Of a DNA stretch of 64,000 nucleotides, positions 18,141 to 28,771 are shown piece after piece (the stretch's first letter is position 1; every line of letters starts with the position of its first letter). Origin of the DNA: Microbacterium sp. T2.11-28 (GTDB lineage Bacteria; Actinomycetota; Actinomycetes; Actinomycetales; Microbacteriaceae); NCBI RefSeq assembly GCF_950097975.1, contig NZ_CATNHF010000001.1, positions 682,001-746,000 of the forward strand, given 5' to 3'. A model generated the notes under the pieces. That model was not told the origin of the DNA. It did not search any database and saw only the letters and a program-made list of their open reading frames with translations. The position numbers were made by a program, and so were the translations under genes.

Positions 18141-18240
18141 CAGGCACGCCCAGGAGGTCCAGGCCACGCCCAGGAGGTCCAGGCCACGCCCAGCAGGTCC
18201 AGGCCACGCCCAGCAGGTCCGGGGCACGCCCAGGAGGTAC
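18141..18240 (+). repeat. Five tandem 20-bp repeats carrying Shine-Dalgarno-like cores
   Basis: Five exact-length units at 18141, 18161, 18181, 18201 and 18221. The consensus is AGGCCACGCCCAGGAGGTCC. Units 1, 2 and 5 contain AGGAGGT; units 3 and 4 contain AGCAGGT. The last copy is the ribosome binding site of the ROK gene (GTG 18242). As 20 is not a multiple of 3, the array is not a coding repeat. Slippage could change its copy number. Confidence 0.9.
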
Positions 18241-18241
18241 A

Positions 18242-19438
18242 GTGTCGTTCGTGGTACGCCGGAACACGCCACCCGGTTCGCAGTCCTCGCTCCGGGAAGC
18301 CAACAGGACTCGCGTCGTCGAGTCCCTCAAGAGGCATGGGCGCCTGACGCAGATCGAGCTCGCCGGCAGCACCGGGCTCTCGCCGGCGACGGTGTCCAAC
18401 ATCGTCAAGGAGCTCACCGCCGCCGGAGTGCTCCACACCTCGTTCACCTCCCGCAGCGGCCGCCGGGCGACCCTCGTCGCGCTCGCCCGCCGGGTGGGCC
18501 TCGTCGCCGGCGCCCACTTCAGCACCCGGCAGCTGCACATCGCGATCGCCGACGCCACGCGCACGACCGTCGCCGAGACCGTCGTCCCGCTGGCACCCGG
18601 TCACCGCCACGACGCCGAGCTCGATCGGCTGACCCTGCTGCTGGGCGACATGGTGGAATCCCTCGGCGGCTCGCTCGGCGATCTGCTCGCCGTGGGCGTG
18701 GCCCTGCCCGCCCCGATCGACCCCCGCACCGGGATGGTGTCCACACCGGGGCTGCTCCCCGGATGGGAGGGCGTGGACGTCGCCGCGAGCCTGTCGGCCC
18801 GCATCGGCCGCCCGGTGTTCGTCGACAGCGAGGCGAACCTCGGCGGCCTCGCCGAGGCCCGCGAGGCCAGCGGCCGCGGCGCGAGCTCGTCGGTGTTCGT
18901 GCGCGTCGGCCACACCATCAGCGCCGGGCTCGTCGTCGACGGCGACCTGTTCCGCGGCGTGAGCGGCAAGACGGGGCAGATCGGCCACGTGACGATCGAC
19001 GAGAACGGCCCCGTCTGCCGCTGCAGCAACCGCGGCTGCCTCGAGATGTACGCGGCGGCGCCCGCGCTGCTGGCGCTGTTCCCCGAGAGCGAGGGGATGC
19101 AGCGCCTCGCCGACCTGCTGGCCGCCTCCGACGCGGGCGTCGGCGCGGCGCACCGCGTGATCGCCGATGCCGGCCGCCACATCGGGATCGCCGTCGCGAG
19201 CCTGTGCAATCTCTTCGATCCCGAGGTCATCATCGTGGGGGGCGAGCTCGCCCAGGCGGGCGAGATCCTGCTCGCGCCGATGCGGCACGCCCTCGCGCGC
19301 TCGGCGCTGCCGGCGACGGGCGGGCTGCCGGAGATCGTCGCCTCGTCGTTCGGCGAATGGGGCGAGACGCGGGGCGCCATCGCGATGGCACTCGATCACG
19401 TGAGCGTCGACGCCGACGTCACCGCGCGTCTGGCCTGA
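18242..19438 (+). CDS. ROK-family transcriptional regulator
   Basis: A 398-residue ROK repressor/kinase-fold protein. The N-terminal winged HTH is LREANRTRVVESLKRHGRLT then LAGSTGLSPATVSNIVKEL (residues about 13-60). The ROK domain has VGVALPAPID and the zinc motif GHVTIDENGPVCRCSNRGC near residue 250, with all three Cys retained. Length and HTH match NagC/XylR regulators. GTG 18242 (or in-frame GTG 18251) follows AGGAGGT of the last tandem repeat. It is co-directional with the sugar-binding protein and ATPase genes 33 bp downstream and probably controls them; xylose is a plausible inducer from the XylF/XylG-like neighbours. Confidence 0.92.
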   Translation: MSFVVRRNTPPGSQSSLREANRTRVVESLKRHGRLTQIELAGSTGLSPATVSNIVKELTAAGVLHTSFTSRSGRRATLVALARRVGLVAGAHFSTRQLHIAIADATRTTVAETVVPLAPGHRHDAELDRLTLLLGDMVESLGGSLGDLLAVGVALPAPIDPRTGMVSTPGLLPGWEGVDVAASLSARIGRPVFVDSEANLGGLAEAREASGRGASSSVFVRVGHTISAGLVVDGDLFRGVSGKTGQIGHVTIDENGPVCRCSNRGCLEMYAAAPALLALFPESEGMQRLADLLAASDAGVGAAHRVIADAGRHIGIAVASLCNLFDPEVIIVGGELAQAGEILLAPMRHALARSALPATGGLPEIVASSFGEWGETRGAIAMALDHVSVDADVTARLA

Positions 19439-19471
19439 CCCGGGCACCATCCCATCCGAGGAGACCCCTTC

Positions 19472-20539
19472 GTGCAGCGTCGCACCCCTCTCTCCGCCGC
19501 AGCCTCCGTGCTCGCGGGCCTCCTCGCGATCGCCGCGGCCGGCTGCGCGCCCGTCGGCGGCGCGCCGGAGATCGCGCTGCTGCTCCCCGACAAGAAGACG
19601 GCGCGGTACGAGACGTTCGACCGTCCGATCTTCGAGGAGCGCGTCGCCGCGCGGGGAGACTACGGCGTCCTCTACGCGAACGCGGATCAGGACGCGGCCA
19701 AACAGCAGCAGCAGGCGGAGTCCGCGCTCGCCGCCGGCGTGAAGGTGCTCGTCCTCGATCCCGTCGACGCGAAGGCGGCCGCCACGATCGTCGGAGCCGC
19801 CACCGCGCAGGGCGTGCCCGTCGTGGCCTACGACCGCCTGGTCGACGGCGGAGGGCTCGCCTACTACATCTCCTTCGACAACGTGCGCGTCGGCGAGCTG
19901 CAGGCCGAGGCGCTCGCGCAGGCGCTCGCCGCCGACGGCGCACCCGACGGCGGCGTCCTCATGGTCAACGGGTCGCCCACCGACAGCAACGCGGCGCTGT
20001 TCCGCGAGGGCGCCCGCCGCGTGCTGGCCGAGCGCGGGGTGACGGTGCTGGCCGAGTACTCGACGCCGGACTGGAGCCCCGACAAGGCGCAGGACTGGGT
20101 CGCCGGCCAGATCAGCCAGTACGGCGAGAGGATCGCGGCCGTCTATGCGGCCAACGACGGGACCGCCAGCGGCGCGATCGCGGCGCTGCGCGCGGCCGAC
20201 GTGCAGCCTCTCCCGATCGTGACCGGTCAGGACGCCGAGCTCACCGCGATCCAGCGCATCCTCACGGGCGATCAGTACATGACGGTCTACAAGGCGCTCC
20301 GCCCGCAGGCCGAGCGCGCCGCCGACGTCGCGGTCGACCTCGTCGAGGGACGCGAGGTCACCGGTGAGCTCGAGGTCGACGGCACGCCGGCGACCCTGCT
20401 GGTGCCCGTCGCCGTCACCGTCGACGACATCGTGTCGACGGTGATTGCGGACGGCTTCTGGACTGTCGAAGATATCTGTACTCCCGCGTACGCAGCCGCG
20501 TGCACGGCCGCCGGCATCCGTGAGGACGAGACCCCGTGA
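19472..20539 (+). CDS. Sugar-binding lipoprotein, XylF-like
   Basis: A 355-residue periplasmic-binding-fold lipoprotein. The signal peptide ends in IAAAGC (Cys near residue 26). Mature-domain blocks are IALLLPDKKTARYETFDRP, YANADQDAAKQQQQAE, LVLDPVDAKAAATI, VAYDRLVDGGGLAYYISFDN and TGQDAELTAIQRIL, characteristic of XylF-type xylose receptors. GTG at 19472 follows GAGGAG. Its stop overlaps the ATPase start (GTGA). As no intact permease follows, the importer it belongs to is probably non-functional unless it borrows another permease. Confidence 0.92.
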   Translation: MQRRTPLSAAASVLAGLLAIAAAGCAPVGGAPEIALLLPDKKTARYETFDRPIFEERVAARGDYGVLYANADQDAAKQQQQAESALAAGVKVLVLDPVDAKAAATIVGAATAQGVPVVAYDRLVDGGGLAYYISFDNVRVGELQAEALAQALAADGAPDGGVLMVNGSPTDSNAALFREGARRVLAERGVTVLAEYSTPDWSPDKAQDWVAGQISQYGERIAAVYAANDGTASGAIAALRAADVQPLPIVTGQDAELTAIQRILTGDQYMTVYKALRPQAERAADVAVDLVEGREVTGELEVDGTPATLLVPVAVTVDDIVSTVIADGFWTVEDICTPAYAAACTAAGIREDETP

Positions 20540-21408
20540 CGACCCCCGCCCCGCTCCGGACGGGTCGATCCCGCGAGCGCGTGCTGACGATGCGCGGCGT
20601 CGGCAAGCGCTTCGGCGCCGTGCGCGCGCTCACCGACGTGGACTTCTGGGTGAACGAGGGCGAGGTGGTCGCCCTCATCGGCGACAACGGCGCCGGCAAG
20701 TCGACGCTCGTCAAGGTGCTGGCCGGCGTCCACGCGCCCGACGCGGGCACGATCGAGTTCGAGGGCGAGGCGGTCGAGATCGCCAGCCCCGCCGACGCGC
20801 AGGAGCTCGGCATCGCCACCGTGTTCCAGGACCTGGCGCTCTGCGACAACCTCGACGTCGTCGCCAATCTCTGGCTCGGGCGCGAGCTGACGATCGACGG
20901 CGCCCTCGACGAGGTGGGCATGGAGCAGCGCACGTGGACGCTGCTCCGCGAGCTCGCGGCGAAGATCCCCTCCGTCCGCACGCCGGTGGCGGCGCTCTCG
21001 GGCGGGCAGCGACAGACGGTCGCCATCGCGCGCTCGCTCATCGGCCAGCCGCGCGTCGTCATCCTCGACGAGCCCACGGCGGCGCTCGGGGTCGCCCAGA
21101 CGGCCGAGGTGCTGAACCTCATCGAGCGCCTCCGCGAGCGCGGGCACGGGGTCGTGCTCATCAGTCACAACATGGCCGACGTCCTGGCGGTCGCCGACCG
21201 CGTCGCCGTCCTGCGGCTCGGGCGCAACAACGGCGAGTTCACCGCCGCCGAGGTCACCAGCGAGACGCTCATCGCCGCGATCACCGGTGCCATCGACGTC
21301 TCCCGGCGCGCGGGCGCCGCCCCGCCGCCCCCCGAGCGCCCGGGCAGTCCGCAGAGCCCGATCATCCCGCTGTCGGACCGCCGCCGCCGTCCGGGGAAGA
21401 CCTCGTGA
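20536..21408 (+). CDS. Sugar ABC transporter ATPase, single-domain XylG/FrcA-like
   Basis: A 290-residue single ATPase domain. Walker A is [12 protein letters not shown] near residue 53, the Q-loop is VFQDLALCDN, the signature is LSGGQRQTVAIARS near 155, Walker B is [11 protein letters not shown] and the H-loop is ISHN. Unlike GguA it has only one cassette, as in FrcA-type systems. The Pro-rich C-terminal tail (last 30 residues) is low-complexity. GTG 20536 overlaps the binding-protein stop. Its own stop overlaps GTG 21405 of the permease remnant. The 3' end is also overlapped by the antisense membrane-protein gene ending at 21362. Confidence 0.92.
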   Translation: MTTPAPLRTGRSRERVLTMRGVGKRFGAVRALTDVDFWVNEGEVVALIGDNGAGKSTLVKVLAGVHAPDAGTIEFEGEAVEIASPADAQELGIATVFQDLALCDNLDVVANLWLGRELTIDGALDEVGMEQRTWTLLRELAAKIPSVRTPVAALSGGQRQTVAIARSLIGQPRVVILDEPTAALGVAQTAEVLNLIERLRERGHGVVLISHNMADVLAVADRVAVLRLGRNNGEFTAAEVTSETLIAAITGAIDVSRRAGAAPPPPERPGSPQSPIIPLSDRRRRPGKTS

Positions 21409-21961
21409 GCGCAGGCGACGAACCGCGTCCCGCGCTGCGCGCGCGCCTGGAGTCGTTCGCCAGCAGCAGCAGTTCCCCGCCCGCCTGGGAGCCTACGACC
21501 CACTCGGCCGCGTGCGACGCGATCCCCGGTGCGGCCTCTCGCAGGATCCGTGCATGTTCGGCGTCGAGCTCGGACGCCCTGACGTCGGCGACGAGGGTGT
21601 CGCCGTCGACGACGACCTCGCCGCAGCGGTAGTCGCCGAGCGGCTGCCAGGTCGGGGTCGGCTGCACGCCCACAACGTCCGCGTCGGGACGGGACGCGAC
21701 GGCCCCGGCGACCCCCGCGACGATGCAGGCGACAGCGGCCAGGGCGGTCGCCGCCGGCAGCCACCTCCGCGGGAGTCCGCGGCCCCGGGCGCGGCCGGGC
21801 GGCCATGACGCTCCGGATGCACGGGTCTGCGCGTGCGCCGCGGGCACGACACCTGACGAGGGCGATGCGAACTCATCCGTCAGCCGCCGACGCACGCGGT
21901 CCACGGCGGCGACGTCGAAGTCGTCGCTCCCGACCTCATCCAGAACGTGACGCAGATCCAC
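21362..21961 (-). CDS. Membrane protein in ECF sigma operon (possible anti-sigma), 3' end altered
   Basis: A 199-residue protein. A charged N-terminal cytoplasmic part (DLRHVLDEVGSDDFDVAAVD) is followed by one membrane helix (about residues 72-93, AATALAAVACIVAGVAGAVA) and an extracytoplasmic domain. GTG 21961 follows AGGAG and overlaps the sigma-factor gene by 26 nt, the usual sigma/anti-sigma arrangement. No zinc-binding HxxxCxxC is seen. The last roughly 30 residues (after LLLLANDS) are Arg/Gly/Pro-rich and are read from the antisense of the permease remnant and ATPase tail. The native C-terminus was therefore probably lost at the junction. Confidence 0.68.
   Translation of the reverse strand: MDLRHVLDEVGSDDFDVAAVDRVRRRLTDEFASPSSGVVPAAHAQTRASGASWPPGRARGRGLPRRWLPAATALAAVACIVAGVAGAVASRPDADVVGVQPTPTWQPLGDYRCGEVVVDGDTLVADVRASELDAEHARILREAAPGIASHAAEWVVGSQAGGELLLLANDSRRARSAGRGSSPALTRSSPDGGGGPTAG
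21405..21632 (+). pseudogene. 5' remnant of ABC permease gene (deleted)
   Basis: GTG at 21405 overlaps the ATPase stop by 4 bp exactly as a permease gene would. The first residues (SAGDEPRPALRARLESFA) look like the hydrophilic lead of a XylH-type permease. From about 21455 the frame becomes a Ser-rich stretch with no membrane helix, because the DNA there is the antisense of the sigma-operon membrane protein. The frame stops at 21632. I read this as a rearrangement that removed the permease and joined its first codons to the end of the neighbouring minus-strand gene. The exact junction cannot be fixed from one sequence. Confidence 0.6.
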
Positions 21962-22523
21962 GGCTCTCCTCCTTCGCCTCGCCGGCCGCCTGCGCGGCGC
22001 CGAGCAGTCGTCGCACACGATGCAGTCGCGACCGCACGGTGCCCACCGGGACGCCGAGCACGTCCGCGAGTTCTTCGTACGTCAGCCCTGCCCACGCGTA
22101 GAGCTGCAGCGTTTCGCGGTCGCTCGCCGAGAGCGCCTGCAGCGCGGGGGCGAGCGAACGCACCGCCACGGACGCATCCGTACGTGCGTCGGCGGCATCG
22201 ATCCCGCCCTCGTCATGTGCGTGCGCGTCGCGGGTCGCTGAGACGATCGACCGCCAGTGCGCCGCCTCGACGGCGCGGTGTCGGCGGATGAGCCGCACCG
22301 CGATGCCGAGGAGCCAGGGCTTCGCGGACTCCGTCTCAGCATCGAACGACGCCCGCCGCCGGAACGCCGTCAGGAAGGTCTCGCTCACGATGTCCTCGGC
22401 CGCATCTGCGCCGGCCCGGCGCGAGACGAACGCCCCGATCACCCGAGCATGACGGTCGAACAGCGCGGCGAACTCCGCGGGCGCGGCGAGGGAACGCCGG
22501 ATGATCTCGCCGTCGCTGGTCAC
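21936..22523 (-). CDS. ECF-type RNA polymerase sigma factor
   Basis: A 195-residue sigma-70 family ECF factor. Region 2 spans about residues 17-85 (FAALFDRHARVIGAFVSRRA, EDIVSETFLTAFRRR). Region 4 spans about 125-180 (LQALSASDRETLQLYAWAGL, then LADVLGVPVGTVRSRLHRVR as the -35-recognising HTH). The start is GTG at 22523; no good Shine-Dalgarno precedes it. It overlaps the downstream membrane-protein gene by 26 nt. The signal sensed is unknown. A GTGAACCG sequence about 40 bp upstream could be an autoregulatory ECF -35, but I could not find a matching -10. Confidence 0.93.
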   Translation of the reverse strand: MTSDGEIIRRSLAAPAEFAALFDRHARVIGAFVSRRAGADAAEDIVSETFLTAFRRRASFDAETESAKPWLLGIAVRLIRRHRAVEAAHWRSIVSATRDAHAHDEGGIDAADARTDASVAVRSLAPALQALSASDRETLQLYAWAGLTYEELADVLGVPVGTVRSRLHRVRRLLGAAQAAGEAKEESRGSASRSG

Positions 22524-22645
22524 GATCAGTATTGGCGGATCTGACGTGTTCGGTTCACGAGGTCAGGATGACACGTCCGCCGGCGCGTGAGCGGCAGGGA
22601 ACAGCACGCGCAGCGAGAACCAACGGTCGTCGGTGATCACCGGGA

Positions 22646-22664
22646 CAAGGAGCCCCCCTCCTTG
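22646..22664. other. Short hairpin in 266-bp gap between sigma factor and DUF7882 gene
   Basis: CAAGGAG and CTCCTTG flank a C5 loop. There is no T-run. The rest of the gap (22524-22789) shows only the AGGAAAGAGG ribosome site of the next gene and a possible -10 GATAGT at 22761. Confidence 0.35.
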
Positions 22665-22789
22665 CACAGCCGCGAGCGGGAGAGGAGTGTGAAAGGAAGC
22701 CGGGCGTGGTGTTTCACGGAGCCTTCGAGCAGCTGCATGCCCCCGCGTGCAAGCCGACCCGATAGTCGACGTCCAGGAAAGAGGTCCCG

Positions 22790-23131
22790 ATGGGACGTTT
22801 TGATTACGACACGCTCGCCAAAGTCGAGGTCGAGGATCGCGCCCTCGCACACGTTCAGCTTGTCGTGGGCAACAAGCTGCGCCGTGTCGAACCGTTCTAC
22901 TTCACATGGCGGGAAGACCCGAGCACGGGCGAAGGCCGCCGATCCGTGTGGCTCCATCCGGCCGCCACCCTGAGGTACGACTTCTTCGGCAGCCGCACGC
23001 CGGCATTGAATCGCGACTGGCTCGAAGCCCTCGCGCTGACGGCGAACTCCCCCAACGGACTCCACCTCATCCCCGAACCGGCGGGCCCGGTCCCCTCGGA
23101 CGCGGACGTCGATACATCCCTCGAGCCCTGA
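22790..23131 (+). CDS. DUF7882-family small protein
   Basis: A 113-residue protein of a family that is frequent in Microbacteriaceae: it starts MGRFDYDTLAKVEVEDRALAH, then has VVGNKLRRVEPFYFTW, a serine- or arginine-rich turn, SVWLHPAATLRYDFFG and a final NSPNGLHLIPEP. Such proteins are sometimes labelled ATP-dependent DNA ligase in databases, but no ligase motif is present here, so that label should not be propagated. The function is unknown; ribosome-rich translation is suggested by the strong AGGAAAGAGG site. It is monocistronic and ends before a strong terminator hairpin. Confidence 0.85.
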   Translation: MGRFDYDTLAKVEVEDRALAHVQLVVGNKLRRVEPFYFTWREDPSTGEGRRSVWLHPAATLRYDFFGSRTPALNRDWLEALALTANSPNGLHLIPEPAGPVPSDADVDTSLEP

Positions 23132-23239
23132 GCGAGAGCGTCACCACACCCCATCTGCCACGATCGCCGCACTCGACACGATGTCACCGTCGTCGCCCGG
23201 GCGATGAGCGAACGTGCGCAGCACGTGGGGGAAGACGCA

Positions 23240-23286
23240 GGAGCCCCCGGCGAGTCGCGCATGTGCAGCGACCTGCCGGGGGCTCC
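23240..23286. terminator. Bidirectional terminator hairpin
   Basis: A perfect 12-bp stem, GGAGCCCCCGGC (23240-23251) against GCCGGGGGCTCC (23275-23286). The loop contains a further GTCGC/GCGAC pairing. It lies between the convergent DUF7882 gene and nrdF. Confidence 0.75.
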
Positions 23287-23321
23287 CCGTATCAGTGAGG
23301 TGGTACTACTGACCAGGAGTT

Positions 23322-26480
<3,159 letters not shown>

Positions 26481-26499
<19 letters not shown>

Positions 26500-26912
26500 C
26501 GTTCCAATCCGTCGGTCACCCGATCGACGTCGTCCTGCGTGCCGAACAGTTCCAGCTTGTACAGGTGCGGCACGTGGCACTTGCGGCTGATGATGTCCCC
26601 GGCGGCGCAGAAGGCGTCGCCGAAGTTGGTGTTTCCTGCGGAGATGACTCCGCGGAGCAGGGACCGGTTGGCCCCGTCGTTGAGGAAGCGGATGACCTGC
26701 TTGGGGACCGCGCCCTTCTCCTCGCCGCGCCCCTGGCCCCCGCCGTAGGTGGGTGTCACGAGCACGAACGGCTCGTCCACCACCAGGGCGGGGTCGGAGG
26801 CGTGGAGCGGAAGGCGGAGCGCCGGCATCCCGAGCTTCTCGATGAAACGCGCCGTGTTGCCCGACACGCTCGAGAAGTAGACGAGCAGCGGTGCGTCGGT
26901 TGCGGTCAGCAT
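26481..26912 (-). CDS. nrdI: Flavodoxin-like NrdI
   Basis: A 143-residue FMN protein that delivers the oxidant for assembling the Mn-Tyr cofactor in NrdF. The FMN phosphate loop is [11 protein letters not shown] (residues about 13-23). [10 protein letters not shown] and a Gly-rich 50s-loop region follow, then [17 protein letters not shown] 26912 was chosen; the frame extends upstream without motif support. It lies 26 bp downstream of nrdH and overlaps nrdE. Confidence 0.95.
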
Positions 26913-26938
26913 CTCAGCGCACCCCGCTCTCTCTCGGA

Positions 26939-27172
26939 TTACGCGAGCCGGGAGGCCAGCTCGTCGATCTTGTCGGGACGGAATCCCGACCAGTGGTCCT
27001 CGTCGGTGACGACGACCGGGGCCTGCAGGTAGCCGAGCGACTTGACGTGCTCGAGCGCCGCCGGGTCCTCCGACAGGTCGAGGATCTGGTAGTCGATGCC
27101 CTTCGAGTCCAGCGCCCGGTAGGTCGCATTGCACTGAACGCAGGACGGCTTCGTGTAGACCGTGATCGCCAT
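26939..27172 (-). CDS. nrdH: Glutaredoxin-like NrdH
   Basis: A 77-residue thioredoxin-fold electron donor to NrdE. The redox motif is CVQC at residues 11-14, followed by T-Y-R-A-L-D. A conserved [20 protein letters not shown] block, typical of NrdH and not glutaredoxin, marks the C-terminal half. ATG 27172 follows AGGCGG. It is the first gene of nrdHIEF; the upstream region holds NrdR-like boxes and DnaA-box-like sequences. A 6-bp-stem hairpin (CGGCGG/CCGCCG) lies in the 5' leader at about 27212-27228. Confidence 0.96.
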   Translation of the reverse strand: MAITVYTKPSCVQCNATYRALDSKGIDYQILDLSEDPAALEHVKSLGYLQAPVVVTDEDHWSGFRPDKIDELASRLA

Positions 27173-27236
27173 GGTGATCCGCCTTTCCCCTCTCAAAAAC
27201 CTGGTGTGTGTCGGCGGTGCCTCCGCCGGGAGTCCA

Positions 27237-27252
27237 ATACTACATATGGGTA
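27237..27252 (-). promoter_or_regulatory. NrdR-box-like site, proximal
   Basis: Minus-strand TACCCATATGTAGTAT matches about 10 of 16 positions of the NrdR consensus (ACACTATATATAGTGT). It also contains TAGTAT, a likely -10 of the nrd promoter. Confidence 0.55.
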
Positions 27253-27268
27253 CGGACATTGGGGGCAA

Positions 27269-27284
27269 CCACAAGGGATAGTAG
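27269..27284 (-). promoter_or_regulatory. NrdR-box-like site, distal
   Basis: Minus-strand CTACTATCCCTTGTGG matches about 9 of 16 NrdR positions. Its centre is 32 bp from the proximal site, the three-turn spacing typical of paired NrdR boxes. Confidence 0.5.
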
Positions 27285-27298
27285 TTACATCCGTGTAG

Positions 27299-27475
27299 TT
27301 TTCCACCGCTCTCCCCTGATACAACACAGGTTGTCCACCGTTTCATCCACAGCCGGCACCCCGATTCCGAACCTGGAAAATCCCTGAATCACGGGCATTT
27401 CCTCCGGCCGTCCGGAAACTGTCCACAGGGCCGACGCTACGACCGCCCTCCGACACGCGATCGCCCTGTGGAAAC
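27299..27475. promoter_or_regulatory. Cluster of five DnaA-box-like 9-mers
   Basis: Forward 9-mers are TTTTCCACC (27299), TTGTCCACC (27331), TCATCCACA (27343) and CTGTCCACA (27419). One reverse copy is TGTGGAAAC (27467). Each differs by one or two bases from the actinobacterial box TTGTCCACA. An ACAAC/GTTGT inverted repeat lies at 27321-27334. The cluster occupies the 352-bp gap between nrdH and the divergent MFS gene; nothing else coding was seen there. Confidence 0.5.
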
Positions 27476-27512
27476 GACGGTCCGGCGTGTCGCGGCGTGT
27501 CGCGCGGATGGG

Positions 27513-27518
27513 TAGCGT
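27513..27518 (+). promoter_or_regulatory. -10 hexamer TAGCGT, leaderless MFS gene
   Basis: TAGCGT is followed by 6 nt and the GTG at 27525. Confidence 0.5.
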
Positions 27519-27524
27519 GGTGGG

Positions 27525-28733
27525 GTGGCCGGCTACCGGGATCTTCTTCGCACCCCCGGGGTCGCGCGCATCATCGCGGCACAGCTGACCGCGCGGTTCC
27601 CCAACGGCATGACGAGTCTGGCGATCCTGCTGCACGTCGAGCGGCAGACCGGGTCGTACGGGGCGGCGGGCCTCGTCCTCGCGGCGGCGTCGATCGGCCA
27701 GGCGGTGGCCGGACCGGTCACCAGCCGCTGGATGGGCGCGTGGGGCATGCGGCGCGTGCTGACCCTGACCACGGCGGTCTGCGCGGCCGCGATCCTGGTC
27801 CTGGCGCTCGTGCCGATGCACCTCGTGGGCTACATGGTCTTCGGCCTGATCGCCGGGCTCTCGACGCCGCCGGTCCAGTCCGCGGTGCGCACGATCTACC
27901 CGAAGATCGTGAACTCCCGCCAGCTGACGCCGCTGTTCTCGCTCGACGCGAGCCTCCAGGAGATCATCTGGATCCTCGCGCCGGTGCTCATCACGATCGT
28001 CGCGACACAGGCGGGCACCGTTCCGGGCCTCCTCATGATCGTGGCGATCCTCGTGGGCGGCGGCGCCTGGTTCATCCTCTCGCCCGAAGTGGGGCGCGTG
28101 CGCATCCCGCGCAGCCGGCGCGCTTTCGGGAAGGTGCTCGGCAAGCCCGTGGTGCTGCTGGCCACGGTCACCGGCTTCCTCCTCATCGGCGCGTGCGCCG
28201 CGGTCGAGGCCGGCGTCGTGGCGACCTTCGGTCACGGCGGGCTCGAAGCGGGGCTCGTGCTCGCCATCTTCTCGGTCGGCAGCCTCGCCGGCGGCCTGTC
28301 CTTCGGCCACATCCCGATCGGCCCCTGGGCCATGGCACGGCGGCTCACCGTCGTCGCCGTGGGACTCATCGCCAGCGTCTTCCTGCTGTCGTCGTTCTGG
28401 GGCCTCAGCGCCTCGCTGTTCGTCGCGGGCATCGGCATCGCGCCCGCCCTCGCCGTCATGTTCGCCATGACGAGCGCAAGCGTGAAGTTCAGCGAGACCG
28501 CCGAGGCCTACGGCTGGATCGGGACCGGCCAGCTCATCGGCGCGGCCGCCGGGTCGGCCGTGGCGGGCTTCCTCATCGACGGCGTCGGCTACGTCGGCGC
28601 CTACTGGGCGGCGGCCGCCTTCGCGATCGTCGGGGCGATCGTCGCCGCGACGTGCGTGCGCGGCTTCCCCGACCTCCGCGGACGCGACGTGAGCCCGATC
28701 CCCGACACCGAGCCCGTCCCGGTCATCACCTGA
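27525..28733 (+). CDS. Major facilitator superfamily transporter
   Basis: A 402-residue membrane protein with 12 predicted helices arranged as two sets of six. The motif-A-like loop between helices 2 and 3 reads GPVTSRWMGAWGMRRVL (near residue 65), a variant of G-x-x-x-D-R-x-G-R-R. The substrate cannot be predicted; close family members are general drug- or metabolite-efflux pumps. GTG 27525 fits a leaderless promoter. It is divergent from nrdHIEF and shares its regulatory gap. The alpha/beta hydrolase that follows has its own promoter. Confidence 0.9.
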   Translation: MAGYRDLLRTPGVARIIAAQLTARFPNGMTSLAILLHVERQTGSYGAAGLVLAAASIGQAVAGPVTSRWMGAWGMRRVLTLTTAVCAAAILVLALVPMHLVGYMVFGLIAGLSTPPVQSAVRTIYPKIVNSRQLTPLFSLDASLQEIIWILAPVLITIVATQAGTVPGLLMIVAILVGGGAWFILSPEVGRVRIPRSRRAFGKVLGKPVVLLATVTGFLLIGACAAVEAGVVATFGHGGLEAGLVLAIFSVGSLAGGLSFGHIPIGPWAMARRLTVVAVGLIASVFLLSSFWGLSASLFVAGIGIAPALAVMFAMTSASVKFSETAEAYGWIGTGQLIGAAAGSAVAGFLIDGVGYVGAYWAAAAFAIVGAIVAATCVRGFPDLRGRDVSPIPDTEPVPVIT

Positions 28734-28759
28734 CCCGTCGCCGCGGACGCGTCCGGTCC

Positions 28760-28765
28760 TAGGCT
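28760..28765 (+). promoter_or_regulatory. -10 hexamer TAGGCT, leaderless hydrolase
   Basis: TAGGCT is followed by 6 nt and the ATG at 28772. Confidence 0.5.
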
Positions 28766-28771
28766 GGGCGC

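Noticed and set aside
18120..18240. CRISPR-like repeat array
   Set aside because: The units are contiguous 20-mers with no spacers and no cas genes nearby.
22790..23131. ATP-dependent DNA ligase
   Set aside because: This label is attached to the family in some annotations, but the 113-residue protein has no nucleotidyltransferase motif.
27299..27475. Possible origin of replication
   Set aside because: DnaA-box-like sites are present but dnaA, dnaN, gyrB, an AT-rich unwinding region and a skew switch were not seen; read instead as promoter-linked sites.
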